In this document: positions 34,227 to 42,892 of the stretch, piece after piece | Layout of the letters: every line of letters begins with the position of its first letter | Numbering within the stretch: the first letter of the stretch is position 1 | Assembly: GCA_041397865.1 (NCBI GenBank) | Contig: JAWKVT010000001.1 | Span: 930,001 to 994,000 of the forward strand | Reading direction: 5' to 3' | Length of the DNA: 64,000 nucleotides | DNA from: TMED27 sp041397865 | GTDB taxonomy: Bacteria; Pseudomonadota; Alphaproteobacteria; Micavibrionales; Micavibrionaceae | The notes under the pieces: model-generated | What the model saw: the letters and a program-made list of their open reading frames with translations, nothing else | Databases searched by the model: none | What the model was told of the DNA's origin: nothing | Translations under genes and position numbers: made by a program

Positions 34227-36422
34227 TCATGCCTGATCCTCCTCGTCATAAATCCACACGCGAGGGTTCTCGACAGGCAGGACGGCGGCTGTCTGACGGC
34301 ATTTGTAATGGGTTGGATAGACCGCTTGCAGCTTGGTAGAGACTTCGCCTGTGTGCGGATCGACCATCTCTTCACCAGTGCCAAGATGCATATCTTCAAC
34401 GCACAAAAATCCGTATTTGGTGCGAGAGGGACTGCTCAGACCGTAATTGTCTGCATTCTTGAAAAACTTGACGTAGCCCTTGGTGGAGAGCACATCCAAG
34501 CGACCACGAATGGTGTCTTTGCCGCCAAGTCCGGCGCGGTTTTCAAACGCCTGACAAAACTGGTTCATGGTGTAGACACGACCAGCGCGGGATTCTGCAT
34601 AGATGATTTCAAGGATGACATCGCGCTTGCGACGGCGCTCCGCATCCAGCTTTTGACCATAGTCACGATTGACCAAACGATCCGAGCTGTATTCCATCTC
34701 TTGCCACGCACCATCAACCTTATCGATCACCTTTGAGCGCAGGCGCGGGCCGTTTCGCAGTTCAAAAATCAGCTGACGATAAGACTGGTTTTCGTCCGGC
34801 TGGAACATGATCAGCCCGGTGGTGTAATAGCCTCGCAAGCTGCTGGCACCGGAGAGTGCCTGAAACGGATCTTCTTCCAGCTGCTTCTTTTGGATTTTGC
34901 GTGTGTGGTGGGCAAGGATAATCCCGGCATCGGGGTTGACGGCATCACGCAGGGCATCGAGCCGCTGCTGCAAGAAAAACAGCATGGCGGCATTGTCATT
35001 TTCACCTGCATCACCTTCGCCGCCGTCAAACACATTACGCAGTGGATCAACGACGATAATATCAACGCCCAGATCACTAAAATGGCTGCGAATGGCCTCA
35101 CATGTGGCGGCCACGCCATGCTCATTGAGCAGCATCTTGAATTGCGGTGTAACGACCAGATTTTTGCGGACCAGCGGCAGCAGGTTTTTATCAAACGCCA
35201 TGTTTTGCAGGCGCTCGCGCAAATAGTGGTAGCCAATCTCTGCCTGCAGATAAAATATCCGCAAGGGGCGTGGTGGCTTCATACCAAGAAATGGAACACC
35301 TGCCGCCATATGGGCCAGCAACGAGAGCAGAAAATCACTCTTGCCGACCTTGGGCGCACCACCAAAGACCATCAGCCCACCCGGCGTTAACACACGCGGT
35401 AGGATTAAATCTTCCGGCATGGGCGATGTGTCATCCAGAAAATGCCCAACCGTGAAGGCAGGCACAGCGGTGACAGCAGCTTTTTCGGTTTTGATGCACG
35501 CAGCAATAAAGGCGCGTATGTCCAAGCCCTCAGCAACCGCATCGGCTGCGTCCCATTTCTCGGGCTTATCGTTTGGTACATCCAAAACGGTGAGCGAAGC
35601 GGCAATGCCTTGTGTGCCAAGATATGTGCTGACAGCCTCGGCATAAGCGCGGCCAGCTTCATCATGATCCGGCCAGATCAGCAGGTGTTTGCCTTTGAGC
35701 GGTGACCAGTCTGTTTTTTCGGGCGGGGCTTTAGCGCCATTCATTGCGGTTGTGGCTGTGATGCCATGAGCCATCAAAGCTTCTGCCGCTTTTTCACCTT
35801 CGACCAGCACCACATGCTGATTTTCCTTCAGGCCCGGCTGATTAAAGAGCGGTCTTGGGGTGGGAGCGCGGTGTTTTTTTGCCAGCACATCCCATGGCCT
35901 GAATTCCTTGCCGTCATCTGTGTCATAGCGATAAACGCAGGCGATTAGTTTGCCATCGCCATCCAGATAGTCCCATTTGGCCGTGTGTGGGCCAAGCTCA
36001 TCCTCGGGGATATGTTTTGCAGGTTTACTTTGAGAAACAGGTATCGACGCAGGTGAAGGCGAAGACAGGCCAAGCCATTCACTGGCTGAGCTGACCACTT
36101 GCGGGAATTGATGTTTGGTATCCAGATTGTGACACGCAGCCCATAGATCAAAGATGTCGCCACCTTCGCCCGTGGCAAAATCATGCCACATGCCAGCCTT
36201 ACCGCTATTCAGCTCTACCTTGAGGCTGTCACCTTTATTGCCTTGAATATCACCGATCTCATACACGCCACGCTTTATGTGGCCTGCGGGCAGCAAATAA
36301 GACAAGACTTGATCCAGACGTCCAATCAGTTGCTGACGAATATCATCCGTAGGAACGGCAGTGTCTTTAAATTCCGGATATTGGCTTGGCGCATCGTTGA
36401 AATCGGACCAGCTTTCTGTCAT
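34227..36422 (-). CDS. Phage primase-helicase (TOPRIM and RepA-like AAA ATPase)
   Basis: A 731-residue replication protein. The N-terminal part has a DNA-primase-like region (GKAGMWHDFATGEGGDIFDL) and a TOPRIM domain (HVVLVEGEKAAEALMAHGIT, then LLIWPDHDEAGRAYAEAV). A RepA/RecA-like ATPase follows: GLMVFGGAPKVGKSDFLLSL (Walker A) and VDIIVVDPLRNVFDGGEGDA (Walker B). A winged-helix-like end is present (YTMNQFCQAFENRAGLGGKD). ATG 36422 overlaps the preceding stop (ATGA); the frame open to 36467 is not needed. It probably unwinds and primes phage DNA, perhaps at the neighbouring repeat array. Confidence 0.88.
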   Translation of the reverse strand: MTESWSDFNDAPSQYPEFKDTAVPTDDIRQQLIGRLDQVLSYLLPAGHIKRGVYEIGDIQGNKGDSLKVELNSGKAGMWHDFATGEGGDIFDLWAACHNLDTKHQFPQVVSSASEWLGLSSPSPASIPVSQSKPAKHIPEDELGPHTAKWDYLDGDGKLIACVYRYDTDDGKEFRPWDVLAKKHRAPTPRPLFNQPGLKENQHVVLVEGEKAAEALMAHGITATTAMNGAKAPPEKTDWSPLKGKHLLIWPDHDEAGRAYAEAVSTYLGTQGIAASLTVLDVPNDKPEKWDAADAVAEGLDIRAFIAACIKTEKAAVTAVPAFTVGHFLDDTSPMPEDLILPRVLTPGGLMVFGGAPKVGKSDFLLSLLAHMAAGVPFLGMKPPRPLRIFYLQAEIGYHYLRERLQNMAFDKNLLPLVRKNLVVTPQFKMLLNEHGVAATCEAIRSHFSDLGVDIIVVDPLRNVFDGGEGDAGENDNAAMLFFLQQRLDALRDAVNPDAGIILAHHTRKIQKKQLEEDPFQALSGASSLRGYYTTGLIMFQPDENQSYRQLIFELRNGPRLRSKVIDKVDGAWQEMEYSSDRLVNRDYGQKLDAERRRKRDVILEIIYAESRAGRVYTMNQFCQAFENRAGLGGKDTIRGRLDVLSTKGYVKFFKNADNYGLSSPSRTKYGFLCVEDMHLGTGEEMVDPHTGEVSTKLQAVYPTHYKCRQTAAVLPVENPRVWIYDEEDQA

Positions 36423-37171
36423 GCAGGCACCTCCCAACAACGGTTGCGGTAGGCACAGAAACGACATTCAAAATGTTCAGGATCAGCGGTATGACGCGGC
36501 AATAATTCACCAGAATCGGCTGCTTTTAAGATGGTAACCGCACGATCACTGACCTTTTGAGCAAGGCTCGCATCAAAAGGAACAAGCTCAAAATGCAGCT
36601 CTGCCGTATCTTTGTTAATGGCCGTAAATAGTGCCGGGTTCTTGCTGATGCCCGGCACACTGCCTTCCATATAGGCTTGGTAGGTGGCCATCTGCGCGGC
36701 ATAGACAGGTTTTGATTTAGCAACGCCGCGTTTGACAGTGTCTTTCCATGACTTGGCATTGAGCGACTTGCACTCCCAAAGCATCGGGAATGTGAGGCCC
36801 AGCGCCTCGGGTGCGCCATTAATAATGCCGTCAACATGACCACGGATACGGCCATCAGCGACCGAGAACCCGAATTGATAGCCATTTGGCTTTTCAGTGA
36901 AGAGCTCAAACCCGGCAAGACGCAGCCAGCGAATGGCCAGATCTTCAAACACATGGCCTGCAGCAAATATCCGCAAGGTCTGGCCGGAAAAACCTTCGTC
37001 TTTGGCTGTGTTGGTATATTCGTATTGTAATTTGCGGCTGCAGTTTTCCCCGAGGCGAGAAGCCCCCAGATAATCGCGTTCTGGCTGGGCTTTATGTTCC
37101 GCGCACAGTGCCTGATCAATTAATTCAGACACACGCTCGGTAAAACTGGGCCTGTGATTAAAATCAAGCAT
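36419..37171 (-). CDS. Cas4/RecB-like PD-(D/E)XK nuclease with Fe-S cysteines
   Basis: A 250-residue nuclease. GHVDGIING gives the Asp and MLWECKSLNAKSW the E-x-K of the PD-(D/E)XK fold. Cysteines at 44, 236, 239 and 245 (CRFCAYRNRC at the end) match the one-plus-three arrangement that binds a 4Fe-4S cluster in Cas4 and AddB. It has no CRISPR context; in phages such enzymes act in recombination and DNA end processing. It is coupled by 4 bases to the primase-helicase. Confidence 0.85.
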   Translation of the reverse strand: MLDFNHRPSFTERVSELIDQALCAEHKAQPERDYLGASRLGENCSRKLQYEYTNTAKDEGFSGQTLRIFAAGHVFEDLAIRWLRLAGFELFTEKPNGYQFGFSVADGRIRGHVDGIINGAPEALGLTFPMLWECKSLNAKSWKDTVKRGVAKSKPVYAAQMATYQAYMEGSVPGISKNPALFTAINKDTAELHFELVPFDASLAQKVSDRAVTILKAADSGELLPRHTADPEHFECRFCAYRNRCWEVPA

Positions 37172-37366
37172 CTAAAACGGAATCTCCTCCGAACCCTTCG
37201 AGAGCTCGTCCATGTAAGCGGTCACGACGACTTCGATCAGCGTCAGGACCTGCTCACGGGTTAAATCTTGGAAGGCTTTGTCAGTGCCAATCTCGGCGAC
37301 ATATTCGCCAAGGGGACGCAGAGCCTTATTCATGCAATCACGTTCAAAATCGGTGGGATCAATCAT
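37172..37366 (-). CDS. Small DUF6511-like phage protein
   Basis: A 64-residue acidic protein (NKALRPLGEYVAEIGTDKAF, then LTREQVLTLIEVVVTAYMDE). It resembles small proteins labelled DUF6511 found beside phage helicases. It starts within the helicase stop (4-base overlap) and abuts the nuclease gene without a gap. Function unknown. Confidence 0.6.
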   Translation of the reverse strand: MIDPTDFERDCMNKALRPLGEYVAEIGTDKAFQDLTREQVLTLIEVVVTAYMDELSKGSEEIPF

Positions 37367-39027
37367 GCTGCGATCCTCCCGTTTTCAATGACCTGACGGA
37401 TGGCCGTGTTGTTAAACCGCATGGTCATCAGCGCGGATGCCTTGTAACGGGTCAGGCTGTAATCATTGCGATATTCAGGAGGGAGGTGACGCAGCTGTTT
37501 TTCGGTGGCAGGCTGGTGCAACCAGTTCTTGGTTTTGTGAGCAGCGCTTTCGGTTTCAAACAGGTTAATCCAGTCATCGGCAGCGGCGAAGCACACAATA
37601 CGTTCACCCGCAGCCAAGAGCTTAACCGCATGGTTTTTGCGACCACCAACGGCGTACCATTCGCCATCGCGGTAAAAGACGCCGCCCCAAGCCTCAAAGC
37701 CGGTTGCAATGAAATACTGATCATCACCACGCAAATCGCACCAAAGGAAGCTGGAGCGTTTGAGAATGTCGATCTCCGTCATGTGGAAATCGGCGGTCTG
37801 TGTGGTGTCAGCCTCGGGCTGGCCTTCCCAGATATAGCCACACAGCGGACATTCCTTACTAGCGAGCGGCACATCAGCGCCGCATTCCGGGCAGTCTTTA
37901 TAGGGCGCATCACCTTCAATGAACTGGTCGTCCAGCTGGACTTCCTGTTCCAGCGAGCCATGCATCAGTGTCGATGTGCCAAAGTCCAGCACAACGCAGT
38001 CTTTTTTGATGATGCCGGGAAACTCAGCCGGATCGACTGTTCGCAACCCACGCCCAATCATCTGGATCATGGTAGATTTGTAAGAGCTTGGTCGCAGTAA
38101 AACGATGCAGGATGTTGGCGGGTGGTCCCAGCCTTCGGTCAGTACCGCGACATTCACGATGACTTGCAGATCGCCTTTGCTGTAAGCTGCCAAGGTATCA
38201 GCGCGATCTGTCTCACTCATATCACCCCAGATCATGCCTGTGGCGATGCCCGCACTGATAAAGCTGGCCATGACATCCCGCGCATGCTCAACGGTCGAGC
38301 AAAATACGACGGTTTGGCGGTCTCCGGCTTTTTCTTTCCAGTGCTGAACCACCGCATCATTAATCGGGCGTGTGTTCATGATGTCGGCAACCGCGCCCAT
38401 ATCATAATCAAGGGCGGTTTTACGGACTTTGCTCAGCTCTTCCTGAACACCGACATTCATGACAAAGGTGCGTGGCGGCACAAGGTGACCGGAAGCGATC
38501 AACTCTTTAACCGTGATCTGGTCCGACACATTGGAGAAGATTGGGCGCAGACCTTTTTTATCTCCACGGTTAGGCGTGGCAGTCATGCCCAGTAGCTTCA
38601 TCTTCGGGTTGAGGCGCTGTGCGTGCTCAATCACCCGCATGTAACTGTCGGCCCGGGCGTGATGGGCCTCATCAATCACCAATGCATCAAGCGGCGGCAA
38701 GGATTGCAGGTTGCTCTCCCGCGATAGTGTTTGCACCATGGCAAAGGCCACTTGGCCATCCCAGCTCTTTTCATTCGCATTGAAAATGCTGGTGGAAAGT
38801 GATGGGTTTACGCGCTTGAACTTACCTTCATTTTGAAAGGTCAGCTCATCACGGTGAGCAAGCACACAGGCACGTTCAATATCGCGGTCAAACATGCGTC
38901 CCAGCACTGCTGAGAGCATGATCGTCTTGCCTGCACCTGTCGGCGCAACCGCAAGCGTATTGCCATGGGTGTAAAGCGCATCAACGGTCTTGGAGACGAG
39001 CTCCTTTTGTCTTGGTCTGAGTAACAT
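37363..39027 (-). CDS. DEAD/DEAH-box helicase (SF2)
   Basis: A 554-residue helicase. LAVAPTGAGKTIMLSAVLG is the Walker A region, LDALVIDEAHHARADSYMRV the DEAH box, LLGMTATPNRGDKKGLRPIF motif III, and STMIQMIGRGLRTVDPAEFP motif VI. A four-cysteine zinc ribbon follows (CPECGADVPLASKECPLCGY). This is a RadD/UvsW-like phage helicase, expected to act in replication restart or recombination with the Sak4-like and SSB-like products. It lies 12 bases downstream of the SSB-like gene. Confidence 0.92.
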   Translation of the reverse strand: MLLRPRQKELVSKTVDALYTHGNTLAVAPTGAGKTIMLSAVLGRMFDRDIERACVLAHRDELTFQNEGKFKRVNPSLSTSIFNANEKSWDGQVAFAMVQTLSRESNLQSLPPLDALVIDEAHHARADSYMRVIEHAQRLNPKMKLLGMTATPNRGDKKGLRPIFSNVSDQITVKELIASGHLVPPRTFVMNVGVQEELSKVRKTALDYDMGAVADIMNTRPINDAVVQHWKEKAGDRQTVVFCSTVEHARDVMASFISAGIATGMIWGDMSETDRADTLAAYSKGDLQVIVNVAVLTEGWDHPPTSCIVLLRPSSYKSTMIQMIGRGLRTVDPAEFPGIIKKDCVVLDFGTSTLMHGSLEQEVQLDDQFIEGDAPYKDCPECGADVPLASKECPLCGYIWEGQPEADTTQTADFHMTEIDILKRSSFLWCDLRGDDQYFIATGFEAWGGVFYRDGEWYAVGGRKNHAVKLLAAGERIVCFAAADDWINLFETESAAHKTKNWLHQPATEKQLRHLPPEYRNDYSLTRYKASALMTMRFNNTAIRQVIENGRIAA

Positions 39028-39039
39028 GCCGTCCCCTTA

Positions 39040-39630
39040 TCATTGCGCCCATGACGGCAGGTTGCTGGCAGAACTAACAGATGCGGACTGATCACTATTG
39101 GACTGCGGCGCAGAAGCTGCACCGGATACAGCGCCCATAAGAGAGGCGTATTCCTTGTTGTCCGGTGTGATGGCCAGTTTGATGGCGTTCTTGTCGTCAC
39201 CGTTCTGGTCTTTCTCAATATCGATACGGGCAGCAAACTCGACACCATCCAGATCACCAAGGCCGTTGATACGGCGAGCATTCTGGGCGGCTGGCGAATT
39301 ATCCTTGTTGGACACGCCGCGAGAGGAGTTCAGAATCCCTTTGATAAAGGCACGACCAATATTGGACCAGTCCGGTCCTTTGGCGCTGTAAAGCCCGATT
39401 AGGCTCCAGATTTTGCGGCGGGCATATTTGCCTTCCAGCACCACAAACTCGCAGTTCAAATAGACTGCCCCCGTGGTATTGCTGCGCGTGGCCCAGCCAC
39501 CCGTCCAGCCTTGTGATGCATCATCATGGCCGCCGGGCTTAATGGTCATACGGACCTTAGCCAGCGTTCCTTTGGGGATGACATCAAATCCGCTTTGATC
39601 ATCTGCACTATTAAAATCGTTCCAACTCAT
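39040..39630 (-). CDS. Probable phage single-stranded DNA-binding protein (DUF669-like)
   Basis: A 196-residue protein. The N-terminus (MSWNDFNSADDQSGFDVIPK) and the central DLDGVEFAARIDIEKDQNGD stretch are of the DUF669 type, followed by a Ser/Gln-rich disordered tail ending LPSWAQ. DUF669 proteins accompany the Sak4 recombinase and are thought to bind single strands. The gene is coupled to the Sak4-like gene by 4 bases. The assignment rests on the neighbour and layout. Confidence 0.65.
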   Translation of the reverse strand: MSWNDFNSADDQSGFDVIPKGTLAKVRMTIKPGGHDDASQGWTGGWATRSNTTGAVYLNCEFVVLEGKYARRKIWSLIGLYSAKGPDWSNIGRAFIKGILNSSRGVSNKDNSPAAQNARRINGLGDLDGVEFAARIDIEKDQNGDDKNAIKLAITPDNKEYASLMGAVSGAASAPQSNSDQSASVSSASNLPSWAQ

Positions 39631-40541
39631 TCTTGGCCTCCTTGTGTTTCGTTGTTTTCTTGGGAATCAGGGGTGCTGCTGGCAGGCGCGTCTTGTTCAA
39701 TTGAGAACGTGAGGCGTTCGGCAGCAGGCTTGGCTTTGCCCGCAATTTTCTGCATGAGGCGGCCAAGATGGGGTTCTTCCATCAGATCAAGACGACCGGA
39801 ACGATCCTTGGCCGGATATCCGGCATCATTGATGGTGTGGCAGATAAAGGCGCGGAATGACTTGCCTTCGGGGCTTGTCATCTCGGTCATGGTGATGACC
39901 TGATCGACAATACCGGGAAGCTCTAATGCAGTTTTGCTGCCTTCAATTTGCGGCTGGAAGAAACGGCGATTAAAGTCGTCGATCTTTTCGTCCAAGATGC
40001 CGACAAACCAGATATTCTTGCCGCGTGTGTGTTGGAGATGAGTAAGCCACGCGATCATTTCCTGACCATGCAGGCCATAAGCACCACGGGTATCAGGTTT
40101 GCCTGTTTTGTCAGAAAATGCCTGTGGCTGGCCCTTGCACCAGTTGAAACACAAGCGTCCCGCAACGGTGATACTGTCGATGAAGATTGTGTCGTATTTA
40201 TCCAGCGCACTATTATTTGGATTATTGGCATCACCATACTTGGCCGTGACGGCATCATAATGGGCTTGGCTGTATGGCTGTTCATCACGCAAGGCCGGGT
40301 TTGGGCCGCCAATAAAGGCTGCAATATCACGGCAGTCCTGCCATGTGCGCGGACGGATGGTATCGCCTTGCCAACCTTCGATAGCCAGATCACCAGCCTC
40401 AAGATCAAAGAACAGCGTCTTTTCTGCAGGCAGCGTCCAGAGCAGTGATGTTTTGCCAATACCGCTTTTACCGAAGATGCATCCTTTAATGCCCTTGGTT
40501 TCTTTCAAGCGTTCATCGGCTGAGATGATAGGAAGGCTCAT
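39627..40541 (-). CDS. Sak4-like RecA-fold recombinase / AAA_24 ATPase
   Basis: A 304-residue ATPase. GKSGIGKTSLLWTL is Walker A at residues 24-31, and YDTIFIDSITVAGRLCFNWC contains the Walker B aspartate. The early FDLEAGD motif is usual for the AAA_24 phage nucleotide-binding family, to which Sak4 annealing proteins belong. A disordered tail follows (STPDSQENNETQ). With the SSB-like protein next to it, the likely role is single-strand annealing in phage recombination. Confidence 0.85.
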   Translation of the reverse strand: MSLPIISADERLKETKGIKGCIFGKSGIGKTSLLWTLPAEKTLFFDLEAGDLAIEGWQGDTIRPRTWQDCRDIAAFIGGPNPALRDEQPYSQAHYDAVTAKYGDANNPNNSALDKYDTIFIDSITVAGRLCFNWCKGQPQAFSDKTGKPDTRGAYGLHGQEMIAWLTHLQHTRGKNIWFVGILDEKIDDFNRRFFQPQIEGSKTALELPGIVDQVITMTEMTSPEGKSFRAFICHTINDAGYPAKDRSGRLDLMEEPHLGRLMQKIAGKAKPAAERLTFSIEQDAPASSTPDSQENNETQGGQE

Positions 40542-40831
40542 TGGGCACCTCCTTTGCGGGAGAGTGCATCCACAATGTTTTCAGCACCTAATGCGCCTTT
40601 GGCACGCGCTTCTGTGTAAAGCTCACGGATGGCAGCCAAGCGCTTATAGATGGCGCTTTGTTCTTTATCCAAAGCCTGTGCGGCAAAGGCCAGATCATCC
40701 AGCGTTGCCTCATGGATTGGTTTGGTTGTGTCTTCTTCTATGGCACCAAGCGCCGGAATTTGAATAAATGCCGGAACATATTTGGCGTAAAGGCTGTCTT
40801 TAATCAGCTTTTGTAACGATGGTTTAAACAT
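40538..40831 (-). CDS. Hypothetical protein leading the recombination operon
   Basis: A 97-residue mostly helical protein (DLAFAAQALDKEQSAIYKRL, then AAIRELYTEARAKGALG). The ATG 40831 with GGAGG five bases before it is chosen over the longer frame from 40969, which would run through the structured leader. No family recognised. It overlaps the Sak4-like gene by 4 bases and is the first gene of the replication/recombination operon. Confidence 0.65.
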   Translation of the reverse strand: MFKPSLQKLIKDSLYAKYVPAFIQIPALGAIEEDTTKPIHEATLDDLAFAAQALDKEQSAIYKRLAAIRELYTEARAKGALGAENIVDALSRKGGAQ

Positions 40832-40860
40832 GAAACCTCCTTGATTTCGTGGGTTAAAAA

Positions 40861-40968
40861 TTGCTCTTTGGTCGTGTCGTTTCGGCTGCCGGGTTCTGAC
40901 GCCGCCCAAAGAGCAAAGCGGTCGCGGTATTTCCTTGTGGGGTCTTGTATTTCCGCGAGAACCCGGCA
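40861..40968. ncRNA. Leader with two interleaved 11-bp inverted repeats (pseudoknot topology)
   Basis: TTGCTCTTTGG 40861-40871 pairs perfectly with CCAAAGAGCAA 40906-40916. TGCCGGGTTCT 40887-40897 pairs perfectly with AGAACCCGGCA 40958-40968. The left arm of the second lies inside the loop of the first and its right arm outside, so both can form only as a pseudoknot. A third stem, CGCGG 40923-40927 with CCGCG 40953-40957, sits next to the second. The element precedes the recombination operon on the - strand by 30 bases. Confidence 0.5.
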
Positions 40969-40980
40969 TGTTTTCTTGCC

Positions 40981-41020
40981 TTCAAGGAGTTACTTACCGA
41001 GATGGCTCAAAAACTGTCGG
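40981..41020 (-). promoter_or_regulatory. Bipartite 40-base motif, copy 1, before the recombination operon
   Basis: Read on the - strand it has CCGACAGTTTT, 12 variable bases, then GTAAGTAACTCCTTGAA. A second copy lies at 45128-45167. The two copies agree at 35 of 40 positions and all five differences fall in the middle, positions 12-23. CCGACA and TAAGTA are 18 bases apart, which would suit a promoter. It lies upstream of the leader at 40861 and the gene at 40831. Confidence 0.5.
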
Positions 41021-41024
41021 CGGC

Positions 41025-41573
41025 TCAGTGCAGATATTCCGCAAAGCCACGCTCCTTCAGCGATCCGCGTAGTTCGGACAGCGTCCCGTAGAGGGTCGAG
41101 CGTGGGGTTTTGGTTTTGCGTGAGATTTCACTGATGCTTAGCGTCCGTAGATCAACCAGCAGCAACACCAGATGCGGCGGCATCTGCTGAACCGCTTGTT
41201 CAAGGTCGATTTGAAGATCGCGGCTGGTCAGATCTTCCGTTGCAGGATCAGGCAAGGCGTTGTCTTCGCCGTCCTTGTCCTCCAGCCATGCATCGAGTGA
41301 AAAATCACTGATGCCGGACCCACGCTTTTGGGCGCGGGCGGCCTCAATCAGGCTGGCGCATTTGTGGTTGAGGATGCGGTCAACAAAGGTCGACCATTTT
41401 GCTTTTTCGGGATCATAAGCCTGCTTGCGGGATAGATAATCCAGCATTAGCTCTTGCTCGAGGTCCTCGACTTCTACGCCATGAATGGCGGAATGCCGCA
41501 TCAGGCTGCGTGCGTGATAACGGACTTGGTTTACGACATAAGGATGGATTCCTTCATAGTTGTTTTTGCTCAT
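41025..41573 (-). CDS. Phage-encoded sigma-70-like factor
   Basis: A 182-residue protein with sigma region 2 features (VEVEDLEQELMLDYLSRKQA, then WSTFVDRILNHKCASLIEAA) and a region 4 HTH (LSISEISRKTKTPRSTLYGT). A Glu/Asp-rich linker separates them (EDKDGEDNALPDPATEDL). The order and length match small ECF-like sigma factors or sigma-like phage regulators. It may redirect host RNA polymerase to phage promoters; the bipartite motif just downstream is one possible target. Promoter specificity is unproven. Confidence 0.75.
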   Translation of the reverse strand: MSKNNYEGIHPYVVNQVRYHARSLMRHSAIHGVEVEDLEQELMLDYLSRKQAYDPEKAKWSTFVDRILNHKCASLIEAARAQKRGSGISDFSLDAWLEDKDGEDNALPDPATEDLTSRDLQIDLEQAVQQMPPHLVLLLVDLRTLSISEISRKTKTPRSTLYGTLSELRGSLKERGFAEYLH

Positions 41574-41682
41574 GGTTTTCGTCTCCAGTTGCGGTTAGCC
41601 GCCACGCGGGCGGGTCAACTGGGACTGGCGAAAACTCACTGGAGGCCCTGAAAATCAGTGCGTTACTCAAGGCGCAAAAACG

Positions 41683-41708
41683 AAAAAAGCCCCGACATGC
41701 GGGGCTTT
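41683..41708 (-). terminator. Intrinsic terminator upstream of the sigma-like gene
   Basis: On the - strand AAAGCCCC, GCATGTC, GGGGCTTT is followed by further T, giving T6. It would stop transcripts coming from the recombinase operon at 42.5-45.1 kb before the sigma-like gene, which therefore needs its own promoter between 41683 and 41573. Confidence 0.75.
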
Positions 41709-41718
41709 GGTGGGTGCG

Positions 41719-41763
41719 AATTTTTTTGAAAAAAATTTCAGGGTGTCGGTGAAATTTCACCGA
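41719..41763. promoter_or_regulatory. Two perfect palindromes before the gene at 41814, probable operators
   Basis: AATTTTTTT-G-AAAAAAATT at 41719-41737 is a perfect 19-base palindrome. TCGGTGAAATTTCACCGA at 41746-41763 is a perfect 18-base palindrome. Both lie 50-95 bases upstream of the + strand gene and fit binding sites of dimeric regulators. Confidence 0.45.
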
Positions 41764-41813
41764 GATGCATAAATAATGATGTAGGATGTTAAAAATTTAA
41801 GAGGTAAATAACT

Positions 41814-42489
41814 ATGACAGAAGATGATTTAACTTACTCAATGAAACACAGCTTTGCTGAGTTTCAAAAGCTCTTGAATAGTATCGATAAACAAAAAATA
41901 AACAGTTCTGTCGGGCTTTATACCTATCAAGAAATGCTGCGATTTCACTCAATTGCAGGAACCATTCTTGAGAACTTTAAAGATGTTGCAAATTCTATAG
42001 ATCAAAGGAATATAACCCATCCATTGCTACGGTCACTCTTGGAAGGGTGGATTTGGATTGCATATATTCATTGGGAAAATGATGAAAATTCGAAGCAATC
42101 ACGTTTTGAAGAACTCATGAACGGATTCAAAACTGAATATCACAAGCTATTTAATGACCCAACCTTGCCTCGTAAAAATGAATTGCCAGCTATCCCTACA
42201 AATGCAGATTGGCGTCCGTTGAGTAAATCTGCAAGTGGGTTGAAAGAACCTAAAAATGCAAATGATATGCTTGTTAGCCATGAAAAATGATCACGGTGAT
42301 AGGTTGGACTACTTATATTTCGCATACAGAATAATGAGCTTTGATACACATGCGAAAGCAGCTGAGCCTCTGTTTTTAGAGGCATTCCAAAAACCATGCT
42401 CTTTCAGTTTTATTCACCCCGATAAAATTATCAATTTAATCGCTAATCACTACATAGGGGTGATAAAGACTCACCTTGCTACTCTGTAA
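41814..42489 (+). pseudogene. DUF5677-like protein, broken by a one-base indel
   Basis: The first frame, 41814-42290, gives 158 residues with HPLLRSLLEGWIWIAYIHWE, a pattern seen in DUF5677-type proteins. It stops at TGA 42288-42290. The second frame (ending at 42489) continues with KNDHGDRLDYLYFAYRIMSF and is offset by one base. Removing one A from the A5 run near 42285 would join both into about 224 residues. Its AT-rich composition differs from the surrounding phage genes, which suggests a recently gained cargo gene. It may be a true pseudogene or a sequencing error. Confidence 0.6.
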
Positions 42490-42892
42490 ACCCAAAATGC
42501 TTTAATTGCTCATCCCAAATATCGGGAAATGGGGTTTGCATATCTTGTAGGCTTAACTGGCGCGGCTGTGTGCCGTCCAATATGGCTTTTTTAATCTGGG
42601 GGGCGAGTTGATTGAGGCGCAGTATCCGCGACATATATGAGGAATTGATCTGGCGTTGGCGCGACATGTCATCAATGGATTTATAGCGCCCCGTATCAAG
42701 CAGGCTTTGCCAGTAATAGGCTTTGGCCAAGGCCGTTACGAGTGTTTCGTCTTGTTTTGGGGCTTCTTGGGGCGGGGTCATTTGATAGCCTTCGGGCAAA
42801 ATAATCATCTTCTTACCACCGCATTTCTTGATCCGCATAGGCACCCGAATCGAAATGGTATTGTTCGCCATCATTTTTACGCATTTATCCAT
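42479..42892 (-). CDS. Recombinase-associated small DNA-binding-like protein
   Basis: A 137-residue basic protein. The C-terminal part (YKSIDDMSRQRQINSSYMSR, then ILRLNQLAPQIKKAILDGTQ) looks like the KorB/ParB-type HTH. The N-terminus (ISIRVPMRIKKCGGKKMIIL) is short and basic. GGAGG precedes ATG 42892, and it overlaps the recombinase stop by 16 bases. Such genes regularly follow large serine recombinases with DUF2924. It may be a directionality or regulatory factor, which is inference. Confidence 0.65.
   Translation of the reverse strand: MDKCVKMMANNTISIRVPMRIKKCGGKKMIILPEGYQMTPPQEAPKQDETLVTALAKAYYWQSLLDTGRYKSIDDMSRQRQINSSYMSRILRLNQLAPQIKKAILDGTQPRQLSLQDMQTPFPDIWDEQLKHFGFTE

Noticed and set aside
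33853..34230. N-terminal extension of the RuvC-like protein by 126 codons
   Set aside because: A strong AGGAGG site precedes the ATG at 33852, and the extension is made from the repeat array and hairpins with no protein-like character.
36419..37171. Cas4 of a CRISPR-Cas system
   Set aside because: No Cas1/Cas2 or repeat-spacer array is in the window; the gene lies in a phage replication operon, where Cas4-like nucleases are common.
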